A DNA stretch of 32,756 nucleotides from contig NZ_AYMP01000048.1 in the NCBI RefSeq assembly GCF_000633515.1, positions 1-32,756 of the forward strand, given 5' to 3'. Below are positions 1 through 7,417 of the stretch, piece by piece. How positions within the stretch are numbered: position 1 is the stretch's first letter; each line of letters starts with the position of its first letter. Origin of the DNA: Morganella morganii H1r (GTDB lineage: Bacteria > Pseudomonadota > Gammaproteobacteria > Enterobacterales > Enterobacteriaceae). A program made the position numbers and the translations under genes. The notes below the pieces were generated by a model. That model did no database searches. It was not told the origin of the DNA and was given only the letters and a program-made list of their open reading frames with translations.

Positions 1-280
1 GGCGGTTGCGGGTCTCCCGTGACTTGACGGAACCCCCGCCGGTAGCCAGGACGATACCCTGCTTTTCAGTCAGTTCATTGATGATTTTTTCTTCACGCAG
101 GCGAAAACCTTCTTCACCTTCGACATCAAACACCCAGCCCACATCGGCTCCGGTGCGGCGTTCAATTTCCTGGTCGGAATCAAAGAATTCCATATTTAAT
201 TGCTGAGCCAGCTGACGACCAATAGTACTTTTGCCGGCACCCATCGGGCCGACAAGAAAGATATTGCGTTTCTCTGCCAT
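1..280 (-). CDS. aroK: Shikimate kinase I, N-terminal part (cut by window edge)
   Basis: The first 93 codons of AroK, the cytosolic kinase that phosphorylates shikimate at the 3-hydroxyl in aromatic amino acid synthesis. The reverse strand from the ATG at 280 reads [19 protein letters not shown], with the P-loop (GPMGAGKST) at residues 11-19. It continues through the shikimate-binding stretch ([11 protein letters not shown]) to the ATGGGS motif. The reading frame is intact to the window edge, so the truncation is only the window boundary. In E. coli aroK is followed by aroB, which would lie outside this window. A leader of several hundred bases with two promoter candidates and two hairpins precedes it. 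Confidence 0.96.
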   Translation of the reverse strand, partial: MAEKRNIFLVGPMGAGKSTIGRQLAQQLNMEFFDSDQEIERRTGADVGWVFDVEGEEGFRLREEKIINELTEKQGIVLATGGGSVKSRETRNR

Positions 281-795
281 GTTTTTGGTATAACTAAGAA
301 TATTCGTTAATGATAACCCGCCCCGCTCACCCGATCAGCGGCGGGACCTCAAATGAAACCTCATGAGTGAATCTGCGTGAGTAACCTGAAATTATCTCAG
401 CACATTCTGCCCGATTGCAACCATACCGGCACGAAACCGGAAAGATACCTCAGGTGCTGCTGTGTGACGCCTGTCGCAATCCGGCCTCTGAACATCCGCA
501 CATACTATCATAACGCCTGCGAAAAACCGCGCCTTATATTTCCGTGAATCCTCCTGAAAACAGGAGCTGTACAGAAACATAAGGCGCGATCTGAGAATCA
601 GGACGTTGTCCGTCAACGGATTAACGGCACATTTTACGGCGGCAGTGATTTCATACCTGCTAAATTTGCTAACTCTTGTATGCTAAATCGTTGCAATCGT
701 CAAATGTATAACACCGCAGAGCCGGTAAAAAAATCCGTTATTCTGCGCATATTTTCCGTGAAAAATGATACAACTCACTGATACTTATACTGTTA
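281..795 (-). promoter_or_regulatory. aroK leader/intergenic region with two promoter candidates and two hairpins
   Basis: This 515-bp gap between hofQ and aroK has no convincing gene. Read on the minus strand, a distal promoter candidate has TTGACG at 703-698, a 17-nt spacer and TACAAG at 680-675. A proximal candidate has TTGCAA at 420-415, an 18-nt spacer and GATAAT at 396-391. Between them lies a long hairpin (528-588) whose 10-bp base is perfect, with an inner CTCCTG/CAGGAG loop at 551-566. It is followed on the minus strand by a T5 run (522-526). A second GC-rich stem (317-327 with 337-345) lies just before aroK. Promoter positions are by-eye matches to sigma-70 consensus. Confidence 0.45.
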
Positions 796-1857
796 CTAAA
801 TATCGATCAACTGCGGTGTAATGAATATCACTAATTCACGGCGGCTGAGTTTATCGTATTGATGGGTAAAAAGCTTTCCCATCAATGGGATCGACGATAA
901 ATACGGCACTCCGGTCACCTGTCTGCCTTTATCCTGCTGAAAAATTCCGCCGAGGATCAGCGTTTCCCCGCTGCGGACAATCACCTGTGTGCTGATTTCC
1001 TGCTTATCAATGGAATACTGCTCACTGCCGTTCTGCATCAGCGCCACCCCGGGGGCATTGCGGCTGATATGCAGTGTCAGACGCACTTTATTATCCCGCA
1101 GAATCTGCGGTGTCACCTCCATACCCAGCACTGCCTCACGGAACTGCACCTGTGAACCGGACTCATGGTTTTGTGTGGTGTACGGAATTTCCGCCCCCTG
1201 TTTGATGCTGGCGGGATGCTCATGAGCGGTGGTCAGGCGCGGACTGGCGACAATATCCAGCTGCTGTTCCTGCTCCAGTGCGCTCAGTTCCATCTCCAGC
1301 AGATGACCGCCGAGACGGGCGATATTGAAGGTGAACGTGTTGTTTCCCCGCGCCTGATGCAGCTGCAGGCGGTTGCCGGACTCCGGTGACGGCAGTACCG
1401 TTCCCCATTGCAGCCCCAGCTCATGCAGCCCCTCCCGGGAGCCGGACACAATATGTGCCGTAATCTGTACCTGCTGCTGCGGCTGATCCATCTGTGCCAG
1501 CCAGGCTTCCGCCCGTGACAGCACATCCGCCTGTGCTTCTATAAAGAGGGAATTTGTCAGCGCATCAGCCTCCGGCATTTTGTTATCCGCAAACCATTCC
1601 CCGTGATGCTGTTTCAGCAGAGCCAGCATGTCCGCCGCATCCGCATATTGCAGGGGAAACGTGCGGCTCTGACTGCTTTCCGGTATCAGCGGCGGATCGT
1701 ACATTACGGGGAATTCTGTCAGCGCAGCCGGTTCCTCATTAATAATGACAGGCTGAAAAAGATCCCGCGGATGCTGCCCGCCAAAAGCGGCCGCTGCCAG
1801 CAACAGGCCGCAGACGGTGATCAGCCGGGCCGCTGATGTTGCATTATTCATCATCAT
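796..1857 (-). CDS. hofQ: Secretin-like outer membrane protein HofQ (PilQ/GspD family)
   Basis: About 353 residues. HofQ-type secretins form the outer-membrane channel of a competence/type IV pilus-like apparatus; in E. coli hofQ is needed to use external DNA as a nutrient. The N-terminus has a signal peptide (MMMNNATSAARL, then a Leu/Ala-rich core). An N1/secretin-TonB-like region follows, and the C-terminal half is the secretin domain with VASPRLTT, GAEIPY and the terminal ETLILGGIF and PLMGKLF motifs. The frame stays open to 1890, but AAGGA lies 5 nt before the ATG at 1857, so I use that start. The first codons overlap the end of hofO by 14 nt. It is shorter than the E. coli protein (about 412), and hofP is absent upstream. 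Confidence 0.88.
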   Translation of the reverse strand: MMMNNATSAARLITVCGLLLAAAAFGGQHPRDLFQPVIINEEPAALTEFPVMYDPPLIPESSQSRTFPLQYADAADMLALLKQHHGEWFADNKMPEADALTNSLFIEAQADVLSRAEAWLAQMDQPQQQVQITAHIVSGSREGLHELGLQWGTVLPSPESGNRLQLHQARGNNTFTFNIARLGGHLLEMELSALEQEQQLDIVASPRLTTAHEHPASIKQGAEIPYTTQNHESGSQVQFREAVLGMEVTPQILRDNKVRLTLHISRNAPGVALMQNGSEQYSIDKQEISTQVIVRSGETLILGGIFQQDKGRQVTGVPYLSSIPLMGKLFTHQYDKLSRRELVIFITPQLIDI

Positions 1858-2359
1858 GCCATTCCTTTTCCGGATCCGGTGAATCCGCACCCGGTAATGC
1901 CAGATGCAGTGTCATCTGCAATAACGGCGGGGATGAGGAGGTTCCGGGTGTCAGCGGGTGCAGCGAGAGCCGGGTGATCGGCAACGGAGTCAGCGCTCCG
2001 CTGAGAGTATCAAGCAGCGCCGCCAGCTCCGGGTAATGCGCCTCAAAGGTCAGCACCCAGCGTTCCGGCTGTTCCGGCGGCTCCTGCTGCCAGCCGGTCA
2101 GCAGCGGCAGCGCATTTTCGGGCAGCAGGGTAAACAGCGGCGGGATATCCGGGGGCGGCAGAATCACCGTTTCCGGCACCGCCTGTTCTGACAATGCTGC
2201 CAGCCTCTGCAACTGCCGGCGCTGTATTTCCGTTTCTCCGGCTGCCGGCTGCAGATAAAAACACCAGAACACCATACCGGCCGATAACCAGATCCCGGTC
2301 ATCACCCCCCACTGCACGCGCCGGTACTGCGCACAGCGCCATACTGTGTTCAGATTCAT
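1844..2359 (-). CDS. hofO: HofO-like pilus assembly protein (PilO-type)
   Basis: 171 residues with one N-terminal membrane segment (about residues 17-36) and a periplasmic, Gln/Leu-rich stretch. The C-terminal part resembles the small PilO/GspM-like domain (VLTFEAHYPELAALLDTL). Identity rests mainly on position between hofN and hofQ and on this topology; sequence conservation in the family is low. Its start overlaps the hofN stop in an ATGA arrangement, so translation is probably coupled. In E. coli a hofP gene would follow; here the hofO stop lies inside the first codons of hofQ, so no hofP exists. With HofM and HofN it would form the inner-membrane platform under the HofQ secretin. Confidence 0.72.
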   Translation of the reverse strand: MNLNTVWRCAQYRRVQWGVMTGIWLSAGMVFWCFYLQPAAGETEIQRRQLQRLAALSEQAVPETVILPPPDIPPLFTLLPENALPLLTGWQQEPPEQPERWVLTFEAHYPELAALLDTLSGALTPLPITRLSLHPLTPGTSSSPPLLQMTLHLALPGADSPDPEKEWHDDE

Positions 2360-2916
2360 GACCGGCTCCTCCCGGTCACCAATATAAACTGCCGGATACC
2401 GGCTGTTTTGTGATGTTGCAGATTGATCAGCCTGAGCGGCATCAGCCCCGGTGCAACCTGGTGTAATAAAGGATGCGAAGGCGCGATCACCTGATGGCGG
2501 TTCACCGACAGGACATGGCGCACACTGTTTTCTGTATCATACTTTTGCCGCTCTGCCTGATAACGCGCCAGCCAGGCATCTTCCGGCAATTGCGCCTGCA
2601 AAAAAACCAGCAAATCCCGGAAACGGCGGTTTTCCTGTGCGGTTTGCTGCTGCCGCAGATTTTCCGCTTCCGCCTGCCGCTGTACCGCGCGCTGACGGGC
2701 AAATTCAGCCCGCTGCGGCTCAAGGCGGATTTCCCGCTCATCAAATGTGTCCTGTAACACCGCCAGATGCTGCACATTCAGTGAATGAAGCAGATAAACC
2801 GGCAGCAGTGCGGATAATAGCATACTTCCTGCCAGCAGAAACCGGACAGCCATCCGGCGGCAGATTTGCCGTTTCAGCCGGGAGCGCCAGGCGGTCAGGT
2901 TTACCCGGTGTGTCAT
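2356..2916 (-). CDS. hofN: HofN-like pilus assembly protein (PilN-type)
   Basis: 186 residues. The N-terminus (MTHRVNLTAWRSRL) matches the short cytoplasmic PilN motif with N-L-x-x-W-R, which in PilN docks onto PilM. It is followed by a transmembrane segment at about residues 24-46 and a long Glu/Gln/Arg-rich stretch (residues 55-100) that looks like coiled coil, then a small periplasmic domain. The start overlaps the hofM stop by 4 nt (ATGA) and the stop overlaps the hofO start in the same way, so this is a tight operon. Function is inferred from PilMNO homology and context. Confidence 0.78.
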   Translation of the reverse strand: MTHRVNLTAWRSRLKRQICRRMAVRFLLAGSMLLSALLPVYLLHSLNVQHLAVLQDTFDEREIRLEPQRAEFARQRAVQRQAEAENLRQQQTAQENRRFRDLLVFLQAQLPEDAWLARYQAERQKYDTENSVRHVLSVNRHQVIAPSHPLLHQVAPGLMPLRLINLQHHKTAGIRQFILVTGRSRS

Positions 2917-3722
2917 AGTCTGTCCTCCCCGCAGAGCACCATCCCTGCCGCCGCTGCATAACCCGGCGGGACACCATCCGTGTCTGCATTGTCATATCCC
3001 CGGCATTCCGGCTGCCATGCCTGCGGCAGCAGCGCGGTATCGTGCAGGCAGCGCAGTGCCGCCTGTGCATCATCAAAACCCTGTGTTTTCAGCTCCGTCA
3101 GCAATGACGGCAACGTCAGATCAGCCCGTCCGCTCAGTACCGGCTGCGTTTCACCGGCTGTCCAGCAAATACTGCTCCCCTGGCGGAAGACCAGCCAGTC
3201 CTGTGCAGCCACACCCCGGGTGCAGGCAAAACAGCGCAGCGCACAGGGAATAATGCCGAGCACCGTCAGATCCGCACGGAGTTCCGCCGCCAGCGACAGC
3301 CACTGCTCACGGACAGTGCGGTGCAGCGCCGTCAGAATAATATCGCCGGAAAACCGCCGGTAATCATAGATAAGATCCTGATGACGTCCCGGAAATGTGC
3401 GCGCCAGCCAGGCATCAATCAGCGGCACCACGGCAGACTGCGCCACACGGCTCTCCGGCAGGCGGATCTGCTGCTGAAGACAGAGTGACACCGGCAGTGC
3501 CGCCCGGCAAACCGGCCGCCCGCAGATACGCCGCCGCCATTGCGCCAGTGCAGCCGCAACCGCAGACAGGCCGGGGACACCGTTTTCGGCTGATTCCGTT
3601 TCCGGCAGTATCAGCGTGATAAAATCCTCAAAACACCACCTCCGGCGTGCGCGCCGCGCCAGTGCTATCCTGATTTCCCCGTCCTGAAGCGAAATTCCCG
3701 CCATCCGTGAAATAATCCGCAT
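2913..3722 (-). CDS. hofM: HofM-like pilus assembly protein (PilM-type, actin-like fold)
   Basis: 269 residues; first gene of the hofMNO-Q operon. PilM-type proteins are cytosolic actin-like ATP-binding proteins that bind the N-terminus of PilN. The sequence has the expected early 'G-I-S-L-Q-D-G-E-I-R-I-A' strand pair and a central DLIYDYRRF segment, like the RFDY region of E. coli HofM. Similarity is modest and the call leans on operon position. AGGGA lies 7 nt before the ATG at 3722, supporting that start. The gene is divergent from mrcA across 150 bp. I found no clear CRP-S (Sxy-dependent) site there, although this operon is Sxy/CRP-controlled in E. coli. Confidence 0.75.
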   Translation of the reverse strand: MRIISRMAGISLQDGEIRIALARRARRRWCFEDFITLILPETESAENGVPGLSAVAAALAQWRRRICGRPVCRAALPVSLCLQQQIRLPESRVAQSAVVPLIDAWLARTFPGRHQDLIYDYRRFSGDIILTALHRTVREQWLSLAAELRADLTVLGIIPCALRCFACTRGVAAQDWLVFRQGSSICWTAGETQPVLSGRADLTLPSLLTELKTQGFDDAQAALRCLHDTALLPQAWQPECRGYDNADTDGVPPGYAAAAGMVLCGEDRL

Positions 3723-3815
3723 AAATCATCCCTGTATTATTGATATAAGAAATACCTTTTTTCTCTTAATTTTCTGCTGGTTATAAAATACGTATTCAAG
3801 AAACGCATGAACCTT

Positions 3816-3821
3816 TATACT
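3816..3821 (+). promoter_or_regulatory. Candidate -10 element for mrcA
   Basis: TATACT, a 5/6 match to the sigma-70 -10 hexamer, lies about 50 nt before the mrcA start in the hofM-mrcA divergent region. The -35 region at optimal spacing (TATTCA, 3793-3798) is poor. An upstream AT-rich tract may help. Confidence 0.4.
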
Positions 3822-3873
3822 ACAGGGTCGCTGTTTATAAACTGTCCACCACACGGCTAACGGAAATTTTCAG

Positions 3874-6399
3874 GTGAAGTTCTTAAAGTATTTATTGATC
3901 TTTGTTGTCTGTTGCATTTTTCTTGGAGCAGCATCGATATATGGCATGTACAAATATGTCGAGGCAGATCTGCCCGATGTGGCTACGCTGAAAGATGTCA
4001 AATTACAGACACCAATGCAGATCTACAGTGCGGACGGCGAACTGATTGCCCAGTTCGGTGAAAAACGCCGGATTCCGCTGACACTCAGCCAGATCCCGCC
4101 GATGGTAAGGAATGCCTTTATCGCGACGGAGGACAGCCGTTTCTATGACCACCACGGAATCGACCCGATCGGGATTTTCCGTGCCGCCTCTGTTGCCATG
4201 ACCTCCGGACGGGCATCACAGGGCGCGAGTACTATCACACAGCAGCTTGCCCGTAACTTCTTCCTGAGCCCGGAAAAAACCGTTATCCGTAAAGTAAAGG
4301 AAGCGTTCCTGGCCATCCGTATCGAACAGATGCTGACCAAAGATGAAATTCTCGAACTGTATCTGAACAAAATTTACCTCGGTCAGCGCGCTTACGGCGT
4401 GGGGGCTGCGGCCTATGTCTATTTTGGTAAAAGCCTTGATCAGCTGACACTCAGTGAAATTGCAGTGATCGCCGGGCTGCCGAAGGCACCGTCCACCTTT
4501 AACCCGCTTTACTCCAAATCCCGTGCTCTGGCCCGCCGTAATGTGGTGCTGACACGGATGCTGGAAGAGAATTACATTACCCGCGCACAGTATGATGAAG
4601 CGCGCAATGAGCCGATCGACGCCCGTTATCACGCCCCGGAAATTGATTTTTCCGCGCCGTATCTGGCGGAAATGGTTCGGATGGCAATGATTGAAAAGTA
4701 CGGTGAAAATGCCTATACCGATGGCTATAAGGTCTACACCACCGTTAAACGCAAAGATCAGCTCAGTGCTGAAGATGCGGTTCATACCGGTATCATCGAC
4801 TACGACATGCGCCACGGTTACCGGGGCGCTCAGCAGGTATTGTGGCCGCAGAACAGTACAGCATGGGATACAGAGCAGATCCTGAGCAAACTGAAAACGT
4901 TACAGGTCTACGGCCCGCTCAGTCCGGGTGTTGTGCTGAATGCGGATGCTAACCGCGCACAGGTGATGCTCAAAGACGGCTCCACCATCGATCTGACCAT
5001 GGACAGCATGCGCTGGGCGCGTAAGTTTATCTCTGATCGTGCTATGGGTCCGGCACCGCGTGCGGTAAACGGTGTGGTGCATGCCGGTGAGCAGATCTGG
5101 GTGCGTCAGAATAAAGACCGCTGGATGCTGGCACAGATACCGGATGTCAACTCTGCCCTGGTGGCACTCAATCCGGCGGATGGTGCGGTGATCGCACTGG
5201 TCGGCGGCTTTGATTTCGAACTGAGCAAATTCAACCGTGTCACCCAGTCTCTGCGCCAGGTGGGCTCCAGTATCAAACCGTTGCTGTACACCGCCGCGCT
5301 GGATAAAGGTCTGACACTCGCTTCGCTGCTCAATGACCTGCCGATTGTCCGTGCCGACGGCGCAGGCCCAGACTGGCGGCCGAAAAACTCACCACCGCGT
5401 TATGACGGCCCGATCCGTCTGCGTCAGGGACTGGGGCAATCGAAAAACGTGGTGATGGTGCGGGCCATGCGGGCAATGGGCGTGAATTATGCCGCCGATT
5501 ACCTGCTGCGCTTCGGCTTCCCGGACAGCAACATTGTCCGGACAGAATCCATGGCGCTCGGCTCATCCTCTTTCACCCCGATGCAGATGGTGCGCGGCTA
5601 CGCCGTGATGACCAACGGCGGCTATCTGATCGACCCGTATTTCATCAGCCGGATCGATAACACAGACGGTAAAGCCCTGTTTACCGCAGAGCCGAAAATT
5701 GCCTGTCCGCAGTGTACCAACATCCCGGTCATTTACGGCGAAGGCTCACATGACCTGGAAAGCAGTCTGAATAAAGACGCGCTGGAAAACGATGTAGCAA
5801 AATCAGACAGCCTGCCGCAGGAAAATGATCAGCCTGCCGCTCCGGAAGCCGATCTGGAAAAAGCACCGCTGGCAGGGAGTGATTCCCCGTATGCACCGCA
5901 TGTGGTCAGCACTCAGGTGGCCTTTCTGATCAAAGACGCCATGAACTCCAATATCTACGGCGAACCGGGCTGGAGCGGAACCGGCTGGCGGGCAATGCGG
6001 GATATCAAACGCCGCGACCTCGGCGGCAAAACCGGAACCACCAACAGCTCAAAAGATGCCTGGTTTGTCGGCTACGGCCCGGACATTGTGGCGGCGGTCT
6101 GGATTGGTTTTGATGAAAACGCCCGTGACCTTGGTCGTGGTGAGGCCGGTGCGAAAAGCGCCCAGCCAATCTGGAACGACTTTATGAAAGTCGCGCTGGA
6201 AGGTGTGCCGGAGCGTAAAGATCCGCCGCCGCCGGGAATTATCTCCGTTCAGATCAACCGCAGCACCGGTAAACTGGGCTCCGGCGCCAACTCCCGTTCC
6301 GAATACTTTATCAAAGGCACTGAACCGACAGATTACGGCGTGTCGGAAGTGGGAACGACCATTATTCAGCAGGACGGCGGTTCGGAAGAACTGTTCTGA
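3874..6399 (+). CDS. mrcA: Penicillin-binding protein 1A (bifunctional transglycosylase/transpeptidase)
   Basis: 841 residues, close to E. coli PBP1A (850). It polymerises lipid II into glycan strands and cross-links them at the inner membrane. A GTG start, as in E. coli, gives an N-terminal cytoplasmic/membrane anchor (residues 4-25). The GT51 domain follows, with catalytic Glu86 in ATEDSRFYDHHG and the ASTITQQLARN motif. An OB-like insert sits near residues 320-410. The transpeptidase carries nucleophile Ser465 in SSIK, SKN at 523-525 and KTG at 719-721. A Glu/Asp-rich low-complexity linker near residues 625-670 is normal for the family. All catalytic residues are present. It is transcribed alone and ends in a strong terminator. 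Confidence 0.98.
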   Translation: MKFLKYLLIFVVCCIFLGAASIYGMYKYVEADLPDVATLKDVKLQTPMQIYSADGELIAQFGEKRRIPLTLSQIPPMVRNAFIATEDSRFYDHHGIDPIGIFRAASVAMTSGRASQGASTITQQLARNFFLSPEKTVIRKVKEAFLAIRIEQMLTKDEILELYLNKIYLGQRAYGVGAAAYVYFGKSLDQLTLSEIAVIAGLPKAPSTFNPLYSKSRALARRNVVLTRMLEENYITRAQYDEARNEPIDARYHAPEIDFSAPYLAEMVRMAMIEKYGENAYTDGYKVYTTVKRKDQLSAEDAVHTGIIDYDMRHGYRGAQQVLWPQNSTAWDTEQILSKLKTLQVYGPLSPGVVLNADANRAQVMLKDGSTIDLTMDSMRWARKFISDRAMGPAPRAVNGVVHAGEQIWVRQNKDRWMLAQIPDVNSALVALNPADGAVIALVGGFDFELSKFNRVTQSLRQVGSSIKPLLYTAALDKGLTLASLLNDLPIVRADGAGPDWRPKNSPPRYDGPIRLRQGLGQSKNVVMVRAMRAMGVNYAADYLLRFGFPDSNIVRTESMALGSSSFTPMQMVRGYAVMTNGGYLIDPYFISRIDNTDGKALFTAEPKIACPQCTNIPVIYGEGSHDLESSLNKDALENDVAKSDSLPQENDQPAAPEADLEKAPLAGSDSPYAPHVVSTQVAFLIKDAMNSNIYGEPGWSGTGWRAMRDIKRRDLGGKTGTTNSSKDAWFVGYGPDIVAAVWIGFDENARDLGRGEAGAKSAQPIWNDFMKVALEGVPERKDPPPPGIISVQINRSTGKLGSGANSRSEYFIKGTEPTDYGVSEVGTTIIQQDGGSEELF

Positions 6400-6417
6400 T
6401 TAAGCGGATAAAAACAG

Positions 6418-6447
6418 AAGGGCTGCCTGCGGGCAGCCCTTTTTTTC
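6418..6447 (+). terminator. Intrinsic terminator of mrcA
   Basis: A 10-bp stem (AAGGGCTGCC with its complement) and a TGCG loop are followed by seven T residues, 20 nt after the mrcA stop. Read on the minus strand it is also followed by a T-rich tract, so it may serve nudE as well. Confidence 0.92.
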
Positions 6448-6520
6448 AATCGCTGTTACTTAAGACAAATGCATGTCTTTTTTCGATGATTAACACTGAC
6501 CGATTTGTGTTAAAAATAGC

Positions 6521-7075
6521 TTAGTGACCGGTACGCTGTAAAAATTGCTGCGCCAGGAACAGCGCGGTAATATTACGCGCTTCATTAAAATCCGGATGCG
6601 CCAGAAGATCCATCATCTTACTGACCGGCCAGCGCTCCTGAACCAGCGGTTCCGGCTCATCGCCCTCCAGCTTTTCAGGATACAGCCCTTCCGCCAGCAG
6701 GATATTCATCTGCCCGGAAAAATAGGACGGGGACATGGTGACGCGGCGCAGCGGTGTCAGTGTACGGGCACCAAACCCGATTTCTTCTTTCAGCTCACGG
6801 TTAGCGGCAGTCAGCATATCCTCACCGGGATCGATCGCGCCTTTCGGGAATCCCAGCTCATAGCTGTCCACACCCGCCGCGTATTCCCGGATCAGGATAA
6901 GTTCGTTATTTACCACAGGGACAATCAGGACAGATTCACGGGTTGCAGGGCGCATACGCTCATAAATCCGTTCCGCACCATTACTGAATTTCAGTGCAAC
7001 AGACTGGACAGTAAACAAACGGGATTGGGCAACAGTCTCGATGCGGATAATTTTCGGTTTTTGTAATTCTGCCAT
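6521..7075 (-). CDS. nudE: ADP-compounds hydrolase NudE (Nudix)
   Basis: 184 residues (E. coli 186). NudE hydrolyses ADP-ribose, NADH, Ap3A and related ADP-linked compounds. The full Nudix box spans residues 79-100: G79, E85, then REL-KEE-IG (R93-E94 and E97-E98). It is preceded by the conserved RLFTVQSV and YERMRP segments and followed by SYFSGQMNI and DFNEARN, all as in the E. coli protein. The ATG at 7075 gives the expected N-terminus (MAELQKPKII). It is convergent with mrcA and divergent from igaA, the same neighbourhood as in E. coli. Confidence 0.96.
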   Translation of the reverse strand: MAELQKPKIIRIETVAQSRLFTVQSVALKFSNGAERIYERMRPATRESVLIVPVVNNELILIREYAAGVDSYELGFPKGAIDPGEDMLTAANRELKEEIGFGARTLTPLRRVTMSPSYFSGQMNILLAEGLYPEKLEGDEPEPLVQERWPVSKMMDLLAHPDFNEARNITALFLAQQFLQRTGH

Positions 7076-7417
7076 GTATGCCTCTGTACGTAATATAAAA
7101 ACGCAGTACTACCATACAGCGTAAAACTGTACAGGGTGAAACAGTACCGCTTTGCGAATAAGTAAAAACCGGGGTAAATTCCCCGGCTCACTCACTTATT
7201 GCTCTGCTTCATATTACCCGTTCCTGAGACAAAGAAAAGCACCGGACGGGATAACTAAATGACGGTGACACACAGCATAATCAGCAGGTAAAAGTGAAAA
7301 TAATCAGTTATAACAGACTGTTATTTAAAATAATTCTTTTTGCATAATCAGAAAAGGCCGATTTTTTAACGGCTTCCTTCACTGTTATGCTGCACAGGCA
7401 ATTACAACGGGGAAAAA
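7076..7417. promoter_or_regulatory. nudE-igaA divergent regulatory region
   Basis: No gene seen. Three elements stand out. First, a perfect palindrome ATAACAG-A-CTGTTAT lies at 7310-7324. Second, a CCGGGG/CCCCGG hairpin (7169-7186) on the minus strand is followed by five T residues, terminator-like and upstream of nudE. Third, two 15-bp imperfect tandem copies beginning TACAG lie at 7115-7129 and 7130-7144. A sigma-70-like promoter for igaA is proposed with TTTTTA at 7363-7368 and TATGCT at 7386-7391 (17-nt spacer, TG one base before the -10). Confidence 0.4.

Noticed and set aside
392-616. Open frame of 74 codons upstream of aroK
   Set aside because: It overlaps the long leader hairpin, has no recognisable protein features and no good ribosome-binding site.
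3723-3873. CRP-S (Sxy-dependent) site for the hof operon
   Set aside because: The nearest candidate (ATGCGT with TACGTA around 3789-3808) does not fit the TGCGA-N6-TCGCA spacing.
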